NCBI GenBank assembly: GCA_030704615.1
Contig: CM060733.1
Coordinates: 69,254,001 to 69,318,000 of the forward strand
Direction: 5' to 3'
DNA: 64,000 nt
Source of the DNA: Takakia lepidozioides
Lineage: Eukaryota > Streptophyta > Takakiopsida > Takakiales > Takakiaceae
Part shown: in pieces, positions 32,400-43,052 of the stretch
Layout: each line of letters opens with the position of its first letter
How positions within the stretch are numbered: position 1 is the stretch's first letter
Program-made: the position numbers and the translations under genes
The notes under the pieces: model-generated
What the model was told of the DNA's origin: nothing
Databases searched by the model: none
The model's input: only the letters and a program-made list of their open reading frames with translations

Positions 32400-33600
32400 A
32401 AAAAAAAAGAAAAAAAATCAAAGAGGGGCTTTTAGGGTTTACAATAAGGTTAAAAAACTTAAAAAGTTGCCCATCACGGTAGCGTGAACAGACTTAGAGC
32501 GAGCGGGAGGGAGAGAGAGAGAGGGTTGGGACTTAGAGCGAGCGAGCGGGAGAGAGGGCAAACATGCATGGGAGGCCCGCAGTTGGATCAACCTTCGCAT
32601 TTGGAGCAAGCAACCCTAGAAACGCTAGGGTATGTGTGCGAGGAGGTTTTGGCTGGGAGCCCGCCGTTCTTGGGAGAGTCAGCTTCGTCTTAGCAGGCCG
32701 TGTTTCAATCTCTACCCGCTCGGCCCTGATTTTACAGCACGGAGCAGAGCTGGCATGAGTTTCTAAAAGATCCTTCACGATGGTGGGACAACCGCAATCG
32801 CAAGGTGTGGCTTTTTCTTAATGTACGATGTGAAGAAGTTTGTCCATCCTGCAAATGTGGGTTGTTGGCTCCTGTTAGTACCATGATTTGGTATTCTTCC
32901 TAATGTTTACAAGGTTCTTGGGAGAGTTAGCTTGGTCTTAGCAGGCCGTGTTTCAATCTGTGCCCACTCAGCTGCACCGTGGTGGTTCTCACTGACCAAT
33001 CCGACATTACCTGACTACAGAAAAAAGCAGCACGCTGAAGAGGTCCTCTTGGGTTCATGGTCAGTCAAATCCTCCATGGGCCATGACACAAGGTCGAGGA
33101 CAATGTGGTGAGGGCACCTTCTTCTTCGACCTATTTCAGCCTGTTTTGCCCTCTCATCAGACTCGGCCCTTCATTTGCAGCACGGAGCAGAGTTGGCATG
33201 AGATTTTTAAAGATCCTTCACGATGGTGCGACAACCGCAATGGCAAGGTGTGGCTTTTCCTTAATGTACGATGTGAAGAAGTTTGTCCATCGTGCAAATG
33301 TGGGCTGTTGGCTCCTGTTAGTACCATGATTTGGTATTCTTCCTGATGTTTCAAGGTTCTTGGGAGAGTCAGCTTGGTCTTAGCAGGCCGTGTTTCAATC
33401 TCTGCCTGCTCATCTGCACCGTGCTGGTTTTCACAGACCAATCCGACATTACCTGACTACAAGACACAAGCAGCACACACAAGAGGTCCTTTTCGGTTGA
33501 TGGTCGGTCAAATCCTCTATGGGTTCTTCTTCGACCTATTTCAGCCTGTTTTTCCCTCTCATCAGACTCGGCCTTGAGATGCATATTGAATTATGTAAGT
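32400..33600. repeat. Tandem duplicated segments in CACTA-2
   Basis: CTTGGGAGAGTCAGCTT...GTCTTAGCAGGCCGTG occurs at about 32668, 32928 and 33358. A second unit (CACGGAGCAGAG.TGGCATGAG, GATCCTTCACGATGG, GTGTGGCTTTT.CTTAATG) occurs at about 32735-32900 and 33180-33350. One frame reads EQSWHE, F.KDPSRW, DNRN.KVW, which resembles the WWDNR part of the OSB PDF motif. The start (32500-32560) is a GAGCGAGCGGGAGAGAG microsatellite-like stretch. Confidence 0.6.
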
Positions 33601-36010
33601 TAGCTCGTTGCTCATTGATAAGTAGGGTTGGGGGTGTTTGCTGGAATGATTGTTGTATGCATGATTTTGTGCAGAGGCATAGATAGCTGAAGGAGCAGGG
33701 ATAGAGTGTGGAAGAGGGCCAGATTTCAAGCTCTAGATTATCTATGATTCCCTGTGGAAGGATAGATACAAGAAACCTGCATGGGTAGATGGTCAATTGG
33801 AAGCCGCAGCAGCAGCAGCACAATTGATACAATCAAGCACTGCTAATGAAGGCACCTTCTGAAACACATTTCACCCTATTTTCCCCTCTTATCAGAATCG
33901 GCCCTAAATTTTCATGTTCAATTCTGCAAGTTAGCTGGTTGAGTGAATCTAGTTGGAGTGACTTTGACATGATACTGCCAATGTGACAAGAGTATGCATT
34001 GAACCCATTGGTAGCGGGATATTGGGATATCTCTTGGCCATGTGCCATCGTCAAAGCTGAAATTGTACTAGTTGTCATTCTGACCACTGCCCTAGTGGAC
34101 ATGTATGCCAAATGTGGGTGCAGCAAGCCTAATGCAAAGGGAGAGTTCGACAACATGGCTAAATGAGATGTGGTGTTGTGGACTGCCATGATTGTAAGGT
34201 GTGTGTAGCATAGGTGTGGGAGTAAGGCTTTGGAAACCTAAGAACAAATGATGTGGGAAAGGATGAAGCCAAACCAGGTCATGTTCATTTGTGTTTGTTA
34301 ATATGCATATGCGAGCCTAGCAGCCCTGGGAAGGGGCCAAGAGGTTCATGGTGACATCATCAAAGCTGGAATTGTACCTGATGTCATTCTGAACATTCTC
34401 CTGGTGTACATGTATGTCAAATGCGAGCCTGGTAGCCCTGGAAAGGATGCAAAGGTCCATTATCAAATCTGGAATTGTACCACTAGATGTCACTCTAAAC
34501 ACTGCCTTGGTGGATGTGTATGTCAAATGCACGCCTGGCAGCCCTGAAAAAGGGTACAGAGGTCCACGGTGATATTGTCAAAGCTGGTATTGTATCTGAT
34601 GTGATTCTGAACGTTGCCGTAGTGGACATGTATGCCAAGGTTGCAGGGTGCAACTACAAGGATACATGGCTGTTTTGATAATATGGCTGAATGAGATGTG
34701 GTACCAGCCTAGCCCATAATTGCACTTAACTAGAGTAGGCAATGAGTGAAGACGGGGTTTGTGATGACATCGTCCAAGCTGGAATTAAACAAATGTTGTT
34801 CTGAACTATGCCCTTGTGGACTTGTATGCCAAATTGGGGTGCATGGAGGATGATGATCCCAGGATATGCACAACAGCGGCACGGGATGGAGGCCCTTTGG
34901 AGAGGTCTATGAGCAAGTGGTGTGGGAAGGGATACTGCAGCGCAACCACATCGCGTTTGTTACATTTGCAACATGTGTGCAAGCCTGGCAGCCCTGCAAA
35001 ATAGCAAAGAGGTTCGTGGTAACATCGTCCAAGCTGGAATTGTACTAGATGTCGATCTGAACTTTGACATGATGCCAATGTGACAACAGGAAAGTATCCA
35101 GAAACAGGTCACATAGACGAGGAGAAGTTGTGGAATGGTGGGACAACCGAGGGAAAAAGGTTAATGCCTGTTAGATTATAGAGGGCAGACGCAATTCAGC
35201 ATAGGAACTAGTGTGATAAGCTGAGTTGGGTGTTTCCTAGAACAAATCTAGGCTGTCATTATCAGCTGCAAGGCAAGGAAGTATGCATGATTTGTGCAGA
35301 AGCAGTGATAGCTGAAAGAGCAGGGATAGAGTATGGGTCCAGATTCATCCAAGAGGGCCAGATTTCAAGCACATGATTACCTATGATTACCTGTGGATTT
35401 AGCTATAAGAAACCTGCATGGGTAGATGGTGAACTGGAAGCCGCAGGAGTAGCGGCACAATTGATAAAATCAAGCACTGCTAATAAAGGCACCTTCTTCA
35501 ACACATTTCACCCTGTTTTTCCCTCTTATCAGAACCGGCCCTAAATTTCAATGTCTGCAAGTTAGCCGGTTGAGTGAATCTAGTTTGGAGTGACTTTGAC
35601 ATGATATTGCCAATGTGACAACATAAAAGTATCGAAAAACAGTTAATGGAGATGAGGGAAGCTGTGGAATGAATACTTTTCTGACCCCAGTCAATGGTGG
35701 GACAACCGAGGCAAAAAGGTAAATGCCTGTTGGATTACAGAGAGTAGCAGATGCAATTGAGAATAGGAACTAGTGTGGTAAGTTGAGTTGGGTGTTTGCT
35801 GGAACAAATGTAGGCTGTCATTGTCAGCTGCTAACAGCAATGCAAGGATATATGCATGATCTGTGCAGAGGCATGGATAGCTGAAGGAGCAGGGATAGAG
35901 TGTGGGCAGATCATCCAAGAAAGCCGGATTTCAAGCTCCAGATTACCAATGATTCCCTGTGGAAGGATAGCTACAAGAAACCTGCATGGGTAGATGGTAG
36001 ATAGTTTGGA
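33590..36010 (+). pseudogene. Captured PPR and OSB-PDF-motif gene debris
   Basis: PDF-motif copies: about 33690-33830 (GPDFKL, YDSLWKDRYKKPAWVDGQLE), about 35280-35470, and 35660-36000 (LWNEYFSDPSQWWDNRGKK). Between them (34010-35060) are about six degenerate copies of a roughly 100-bp unit coding for PPR helices, for example YASLAALGRGQEVHGDIIK, AGIVPDVILN, LVDMYAKCG and DVVLWTAMI, with MKPNQVMF after it. Stops and shifts occur in every unit. Such proteins normally act on organellar RNA or DNA; here they are relics. Confidence 0.75.
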
Positions 36011-36220
36011 GTGACTTTGACATGATACTGCCAAAGTGACAATAAAAAAGTATCCATAAACAGGTAACAGTAGCAGACGCAATTCAGCACAGGCACTAAG
36101 GCAAACTCTCCTTCCCCGTAAGGGTGTGTTTTGGTATCTGAGCGAATAAATATTTTATCTAAGAATATAATTTCAAAAATTCGTTATTTAATAATGTGTC
36201 ACTGTCCCATGTTGGTCAGT

Positions 36221-36239
36221 AATAATAATAATAATAACA

Positions 36240-36270
<31 letters not shown>

Positions 36271-36290
36271 GTAATTATAATAACAATAAA
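36221..36290 (+). repeat. (AAT)n microsatellite
   Basis: About 70 bases of nearly uninterrupted AAT triplets near the right end of CACTA-2. Confidence 0.9.
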
Positions 36291-36299
36291 GTAAATCCC

Positions 36300-36665
36300 C
36301 AACCCCCAACAGCGACGCGTGTCAATTGACATGAGGAACCACGTGTCAAAATCACGATGCGACTGATTCCCTCCTCTGCAGTCGGATGGCGTCGCAGTTT
36401 GACACGTGGCGTGTTCTGTAGAGAGCACGTGTCTCTCTTACACAACGGCTGACATGGACCCGTTCAGTCATTCAGTAAAGCCAGCGTGTATGACTACCCC
36501 CACAGCTGCTCAGGTGCCACGTCACAGCCAGGCTGGCGAGTAATATCTGCCATGCCACAACTGACTAGGGTTTTACGACTGCAGAGTCATGAAGTCGTAA
36601 ATGGCTTTCATAACTGCATTTGCAGTCATAACACAGAGTCGTAAAAGCCGCAATCTGTTGTAGTG
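36300..36665 (-). repeat. CACTA-2 right subterminal region and terminal repeat
   Basis: Several CACGTGTC/GACACGTG motifs (36318-36435) similar to those in the CACTA-1 left end, then TATGACT-like motifs and the terminal inverted repeat ending TGTTGTAGTG at 36665. Confidence 0.8.
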
Positions 36666-36668
36666 AGT
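36666..36668. repeat. CACTA-2 right target-site duplication (AGT)
   Basis: Matches 31841-31843. Confidence 0.85.
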
Positions 36669-36669
36669 G

Positions 36670-37230
36670 GAAGTATATATTACAGGTTTCTGGAAGTGGG
36701 GAGATAATAATAATGAGGGAGAATAGGAGGTGTTGGACCGGAAATTCTTTGAGTTTGTGTAGGGCATTAGAGAGTGCCGAGTATTGAACAGCAGGGAGCC
36801 CGAACGTGTTGATATGGTGTACGGGTGCCTGGTTAGAGTGTACGGCTTTCGGAAAAAGTGGGGCAAAGTGGTCATACAGATGGTGATAGTTGCGAGCTAG
36901 TGATATAGTGTCGGGGTGGAAATATAAGGAGTATCTGTCTTGGGGGTCCGTTGGTAGCTGGCTGATGATATCTTTAACGTTGGAGGGTTTGGGGTTGGGA
37001 TGGATGTCGCCACATCTAAGTAACATAAGTGTTAGGCACTTGTTTATATGTGAGGTTGATGCTGAGGGAGGATGGTGATAGTAGCATGCTTTGATTTAGG
37101 AGGGTGGAGGTGGTACCATTGGGGCCATGGGTAATGACGTGAGATGTGTGGTAGATAAGGAGAAGGATGCGAAGAGCTGGAGGGCTGGAGAGATGTGGTC
37201 GGGTCCTATGGTATGGGATCAAGTGCGGAG
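36670..37230 (-). pseudogene. Retroelement ORF start with 2A-like motif
   Basis: The minus strand reads a hydrophobic lead and then LMLLRCGDIHPNPKPSN, followed by FHPDTISLARNYHHLYDHF. A leucine-rich stretch ending in GD(V/I)HPNPGP-like sequence is typical of N termini of several non-LTR and tyrosine-recombinase retroelement ORFs and resembles 2A self-cleavage sequences; here the final GP is KP, so cleavage is unlikely. No catalytic domain is present. Which element class it belongs to cannot be told. Confidence 0.4.
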
Positions 37231-37935
37231 TGTGGGTGGAGGTGAAGCTAGTCGGCGCCGAGTGGGTGGGGGGGGTAAGTGACGGCCAGGGGGGTGGATT
37301 GTGACCCCAGGCTTGGGGTTAAAGAGTGGATGGGGATGAAAGCGTGGGTATGTTTAACGGGGAGTGGGGGAGAAATGCTCGTAGGTGAGAGTATAGGTGG
37401 ACATGCCTGGGTAGACATGCCAACCTTGCATGCACCTGATCGCCGGTATCGGGCCACCGACGCCCATTTTGCCTGCCACGTGGCTAGGTCAAAGCCCGTA
37501 GAGGGCCAGAAACCATTGGATTTTGGGTGCTCATCATCACTTCAAAAAATCCTGACGGCGCAAGATTTGTCCAATTAGGGTGCAATAAATTCTGTCGAGC
37601 GCAGAATCTCAAGGGCTACAACTTTCGTTCAGGGCCCATCTTCATCCAAGGGGCCCACCGACAGTCGAAATATCCAATCGACCCGAATCAGGTCGACTCG
37701 TCCATTAGGGGTTAAAGGAAGCACAGTGGTCAAGCCATAAATGGCATACCAGTATCTATCCTGAGAATGGAGCCTTCGCTGCTTAGCAGCACGACGCGCC
37801 GTATTTGAGTCCGGGGGATGGATTTGGAGTGCCACCTGTCGCTCCCTCCCCCGGAGACGACTTCATCCAAACCCCCCCGGATGGAAATTCGGCGTCGTAT
37901 TTCCATCCAGGGGCCACACTCGCATACATATTGGC
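37231..37935. other. Mixed non-coding region with one palindrome relic
   Basis: G-rich sequence at 37255-37400 and no gene. At about 37880-37910 there is a degenerate copy of the MULE-2 palindrome (GATGGAAATTCGGCGTCGTA), outside MULE-2. Confidence 0.5.
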
Positions 37936-38168
37936 TGTCCACTAGCAGTGTTCAGAGTGTCATTTGGTACAATTCCAGCTTTGACAATGTCACCATGGAC
38001 CACTTTGCCCATTTCTAGGGCTGCCAGGCTCGCACACACACCTAAGACAATGTTCAGAATGACAAATAGTACAATTTCAGCTTTGAACATGTCGTCGTGG
38101 ACCGCTTTGCCTATTTTCAAGGCTGCCAAGCCTGCACACGCATTGTTGGCCACAAGGGTAGGGTTCAA
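37936..38168 (-). pseudogene. PPR repeat fragment
   Basis: Minus-strand reading gives NACAGLAALKIGKAVHDDMF and CASLAALEMGKVVHGDIVK, AGIVPNDTLN, i.e. two consecutive PPR-type units closely related to those in CACTA-2. No complete gene. Confidence 0.7.
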
Positions 38169-38318
38169 AACAATTGCTACCTCACTAACTCACACAGCTC
38201 TATGTACATAGAGTTACCCACACAAAGTCACACCCACTTTACTTTTGCCCCTCATACATTATCCTTTACTCCCAACTAACTCGCCATCCAGCATCTCCCC
38301 TCTCTTACTGTACCTTGA

Positions 38319-38323
38319 ATAGC
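38319..38323. repeat. Left 5-bp target-site duplication of the Ty3 element (ATAGC)
   Basis: Repeated at 45258-45262. Confidence 0.92.
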
Positions 38324-39046
38324 TGTCGCGCACCTCACTTCGGTAATCTCCCCTTCAAGTCATAGTTGCTAGCTTGACGCGCGCGCCTAACTCCCAACCT
38401 GGCCACCGGACCAACTTGGAGCTTCGGCTGCTCACCGGGGCATAACGGTCCCCCTTTGATCCCCCAAAGAACCCTCCACCGATTTGGAACCAGCGGGAAT
38501 TCCCTTTGGTAGTTGGCAGTCCGGAACAGCTCCCCACTCTTTGGTCGTTTTCCGGCTCGCACGCTTACTCACTAGTTTTTGGTCACCAACGGGCTTGCAC
38601 CGTTCTCGGGGTTACTACTCCCTATATATACTTCTGTAGCTGTCCGCGGGGGTTTCACAACCAGCCATGCCATTTTATGGCGAACCACCACGAAAACCCT
38701 CGACTCCCGGTGATGAGTCGCGGTGAGTCTTGGCCCACTCACCACGGCCCCTATGGACCGTGATGAGTCCCAAGACTCCCCACGACTCCCACCACGAGGT
38801 CTCCGCCCCCATGGTGAGTCCTATGCCACCCCCACTAAGTCCCGCTAAGCTACCACCCCTTGTGGAGCCACCCCCACCGCAACCCGGTGTGCGGGGCTCC
38901 ACCTAGTGAGCGCCTCCGCCTCCTTGAGTGCCTTGGGCACTCAAGGGTGCTTCAGCCCCCCATACCTATCGCTGCCGCTGCCCCCACCACAGGGGCAGCC
39001 CCTCATGTGTTCCGACCCCCTGCCCTCAAGGCAAAGGGCCGCGACA
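38324..39046 (-). repeat. 3' LTR of the Ty3 element
   Basis: Begins TGTCGCGCACC and ends GCCGCGACA. Nearly identical to 44535-45257. Confidence 0.93.
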
Positions 39047-39890
39047 TACACCCCTACCAACAGGGAGTCGATGTCCTCATCGACTTGTCCATTTTGTAGA
39101 AACGAACATCCAAGTTGTGGCGTCCCACATCAAGGAGTTTGTTTCCGTACCATGGCGTCCCATGGCAAAGAACCAAACCCCACACTTGACTCTACTCTCC
39201 ACTAGCTAGTTCGGCCGACTTCCTCTAAGTCCCGGTCAGGGGTGGAGCCTCTCAAGCTCCTCCCAGTGCACTCTTCTTGGCCTTCTTCAAGGTCAAGGAA
39301 CGATCCTCCCCGAGGATCGAATCGCCTTACTGCAACAACATTGCTTGCGATCGCTCCTGATGCCGCTTTTGGCATCACTTTGCGCAAGGGTTCACCTCGA
39401 ACCCCCTTTGACTAGGAAGATAACCTTGAACCAACCGTGTGCCCCAATCACTACAATTGGGTCCGTCTTGGAATGCTGGCCTGAGGTACGGGAACACGTC
39501 GAAGCCGCACTACGACTTCGTCCCGAGGCTACACGATTATAGTACGTGAACGGAAGCACATAGCTTCCGCGTTAGCCCGCGCTACAAGGCAACCACCTCG
39601 GTAGCGCAGTTATAGTACGCGCACGTGCCAGGTGCGCACTAGCACGTGAACTCCCAAAGAAGGCGCATGTTTCCTTGCCCCTTGGATGGGAGTCACCCGA
39701 TTTCGGCACTGCGCAAACACACGATTAACCCAATTTACCTCTCCCACTTTTGTAAGCTAGCATGCATTCTACACACTAGCCAACCACACCATGCATCACC
39801 ATTTGGAACCCATTTCCTTTATAACAAATTTTTGTACAATACAAGTTTTTGCAATCGGATTCCTGAGCTAGCTAAGCCGGGCTAAGCATG
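39047..39890. other. Long non-coding 3' region of the Ty3 element
   Basis: About 840 bases between the 3' LTR and the inverted segment. No gene. TATAGTACG and CACGTG-containing repeats are present at 39535-39640. Confidence 0.5.
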
Positions 39891-40328
39891 CATTTCCTCC
39901 CCCACGCTCCAAGGTTGATGTCTCCGGAAGTGAGTCCAAAATTCGTACCTCCGTATGCGGGACCCTTTCACATCCGGAAGGTTATGAATGAGGATGTGTA
40001 TGAATTGGAGCTGCCGGCAAACAGCAAGGTGCATCCAGTATTTCACGTCTCCCTTTTGAAGCCTTACTTCAAAGATGAAGCGCGTCCGAATCGGCATCAA
40101 ATGTTGCGTCCGCCACCTGTGCTGTTGGATCATGAAAATGAACCTGAGTACGAGGTGGAGGCAGTACTTAAGTCGAGGAGGTTCAAGAACCGAGAAACGG
40201 AGTATCTCGTCAAATGGAAGGGATATCATCATGTGGAGGCATCTTGGGTGCGTGCCTCAGAAATGGGAAACGCATCCGAGGCGGTTGCAGTTTTCGAAGG
40301 GCGACCTCAAAAGCGGAAGAAGCGTTGA
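39891..40328 (+). pseudogene. Integrase C terminus with chromodomain, inverted relative to the rest of pol
   Basis: The plus strand reads RLMSPEVSPKFVPPYAGPF, VHPVFHVSLLKPYF and then a chromodomain (YLVKWKGYHHVEASWVRAS) with a natural stop after RKKR. In Ty3 chromoviruses this follows directly after the integrase sequence WLNIKNF on the same strand. Here WLNIKNF is on the minus strand and breaks off at about 40345, next to the far end of this segment. Hence roughly 430-450 bp have been inverted in place, removing the chromodomain from pol. Chromodomains target integration to particular chromatin. Confidence 0.85.
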
Positions 40329-40339
40329 TAGTCGGAAAT

Positions 40340-43052
40340 TCTTGATGTTCAACCAGACCTCCGTGCCTGCCTCAAACTTCACTTCCCTCCGCTTCCGATT
40401 TGTCTGCCTTTCATACCGTTTCCTCGCTTTGGCAATGTTGTATTTTGCGAGCTTCAACAAACGCTCGCGTTCTTCCAGTACCGCCGCTACTGCCGGTTCC
40501 TCAACGTCCTGGGCGGCCCAACTTGTCGGCACCAGAGGTGCTTTTCCATAGACTAATACTAAAGGGGAAACTCCCGTTGCGGAGTGTTTTGTGTTATTAT
40601 AACAAAACTCTACCGCGTCTAAGTGTTCCACCCAGTCTGATTGGTCTGCCGACACGTAATTCCGCAAGATCTGTTTCATTACGGAATTCACTCTTTCCGT
40701 TTGGCCGTCGGTCGTAGGTCGGAAGGCGGTGCTCATCTTCAGCCTCGTCCCCATCTTCTTCCAAAGTGTCCTCCAAAATTTACTCGTAAACTTTGGATCA
40801 CGGTCCGAGACAATATCCTTCGGGACTCCATGATGTTTTAAGACGTGGGCGAAGTAAAGTCGCCCTGTCTCTTGCGCCGTTGCCATCTCCTTGGTGGGGA
40901 TGAAATGGCCATTTTACTGAACCTATCCACCACCACCATAATTGCATCGAATCCTTTTGACAGCGACATAACAGTCATGAAATCCATCGAGACGCTTTCC
41001 CAAGTCCCCTCTGGAATCGGCAAGGGTTGTAACAGCCCCGCTTGCTTTTTGTACTCGTTCCGGTTTTGTTGGCATGTGGTGCATGTCTTGACATACTCCT
41101 CTGCCTCCTCCCTCAGTTTGGGCCATAAATACTCTTTCTTCAAGAGTGCCGCAGTGCGCTTGGCTCCGCCGTGGCCCGCAAGTGGGCTATCATGGCATTC
41201 TCTCAAGAGACTATCTCTGATCCCTCCCTTCGGCATGTAGAGACGCTTTTGCTTATAACGGAGTAGTCCATTTTGCAAGTGGAATTGCGATTTAACCCCC
41301 CTCCTGAAGTCCTGCATCACGGACTTCGCCAGCTCATCCTTCTGGCAAGCCTTCCGGATCTTCCTTTGGAGCGCCGTCTCGCCCCTGTACACCAACAGGA
41401 GCTGCTGCTTTCTACTTAAAAGCATCGGCCACCACATTGTCACGTCCCGGTTTGTAATGGATATCCACGTCAAACACCGCCAAAGTATCTTGCCACCTAA
41501 GTTGTTTTGGGGACAACTTGGGCTGCATGGCAAAATACTTCACCGTAACATTGTCCATGAACACCTTCACTGGGTTGGAACCAACATAGTGGCGCCAAAG
41601 CTCAAGACAGTGCACCGCCGCCTTCATCTCTTTCTCGTGCGTCGGCCACCGTCGCTCCACTTCGTTCAGTTTCTTACTTTCGTAAGCCACCGGACGTCCA
41701 TCTTGCATCAGTACACCCCCAATCGCAAAGTCTGACGCATCTGTATGAATCTCAAACGGCCGATCAAACTCCGGGATTTTCAAGACTGGAGCTTCCGCCA
41801 TCCGCTGCTTCAATTCAGCAAAAGTTTGGCCACATAAGGTGTTCCATACCCAGACTTTGGATTTACGCAGAAGGTCTGACAACGGCCCCGCGATCTTGGC
41901 GAAATTTCTCACATACTTCCGGTAATAGGAGGCGAGTCCTAGGAAGGATCGCACTCCCGGGACCGAAGTCGGAGGCTCCCAGTCCAAGATCGCCCTCACT
42001 TTTCTGTCATCCATTTTGATCCCATCCTGTGTAATCACATGCCCCAGGAACTCCACTTTTGTGACCCCGAATTCGCACTTTGAAGCTTTGGCATACAGCT
42101 TCCCTTCCCGCAATTTCTGGAACACCCTTTTGAGGTGCTTCAGGTGCTCCTCCTTTGTTTTCGAATACACCAAGATGTCGTCGATGTACACGATCACAAA
42201 GTCATCCAACCACTCCTGGAAAAGGCTGTTCATCAGCGTGCTAAAGGTCGCGGGTGCATTGGTGAGCCCAAAAGGCATCACCAAGAACTCATATGAACCA
42301 TACCTTGTCCTGCACGCGGTCTTCTCCTCATCTCCTTCCGCCACTCGAATTTGATGATAGCCGGAGCGCAGATCGATCCGGCTGAAATACTTTGCTCCTG
42401 CCAACCGATCGAAAAGGTCGTCGATCCTTGGCAAATGATACCGGTTTTTGATAGTCATCTTATTCAAAGCCCTGTAATCGACACACATCTGCAGCGTCCC
42501 ATCCTTCTTGTCTGCGAATAGCACTGGGGCTCCGTAAGGTGACTTACTCGGCCGGATGTACCCCTTTGACATTAGATCTTTGAGCTGAGTCTTCAGCTCG
42601 ACCAACTCTCTGTGGCTCAACCGGTAGGGCGCCTTGGCAGGCGGTTCCGATCCCGATATCACCTCAATCTTGTGGTCAACTCCTCTTCGTGGTGGCAAGC
42701 CGCTTGGTAAATCCTCCGGCATCACATCTTGGTATCTCTCCAAAATCCCCTTGATCCAATATGGGCTCGGCTCCCCATCGCCTTCTCCCTTCACTTCTCT
42801 AATGTAAAGCAAAAACTGGGGCTCGTGTGCCTCCTCCACGGCCCACTCCCTTGCTGACAGAAGGTTTATTCGCCCTCCCACAGGTTTGGGCGTTTCCAAC
42901 ACTCGTAAGACTTTGCCACCATCCCCACATGGTAGTGTGACTACTCTTTTGCGGCCATCTATGACCGCTCCGGATTTGCCCAAAAAGGTCATCCCCAAAA
43001 TGAGACCACTCCATCGATCTCGCAAATGGTGAAGTTCTCTCGTCCTTCCCAT
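40340..43052 (-). pseudogene. Ty3 pol: reverse transcriptase, RNase H, integrase
   Basis: The reverse transcriptase has [15 protein letters not shown] (catalytic YIDD) and [14 protein letters not shown]. RNase H has [14 protein letters not shown]. The integrase has the zinc finger H..H..C..C (HGGAKRTAALL, CTTCQQ), the core MDFMTVMSLSKGFDAI, and DIVSDRDPKFTS, all in family order. The frame changes at about 43040 (gag-pro to RT, a -1 step), at about 41420 (ADAF|LSRK, one extra T in a T-run) and at about 40900 (near MAHFIPTKEM). The 3' end is lost to the inversion. It cannot make a full polyprotein as read; some shifts in homopolymers could be sequence errors. Confidence 0.88.

Larger units (their letters stand above)
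31844..36665. mobile_element. CACTA-2: 4,822-bp non-autonomous CACTA element with captured gene fragments
   Basis: Left end CACTACAACAGATTGCGGCT and right end AGCCGCAATCTGTTGTAGTG are perfect inverted repeats, extending further as TTTTATGACTC / GAGTCGTAAAA. Flanked by AGT on both sides. No transposase is present. The interior holds degenerate PPR and PDF-motif fragments, so it looks like a Pack-type CACTA element that could be moved by proteins of a CACTA-1-like element, whose terminus is similar. Confidence 0.93.

Noticed and set aside
38690-38800. Hammerhead ribozyme in the LTR (GTGATGAGTC motifs, also at 44900-45010)
   Set aside because: The invariant first C of CTGATGA is G in both motifs and no proper GAAA core with closing stem is present; it is a short direct repeat.
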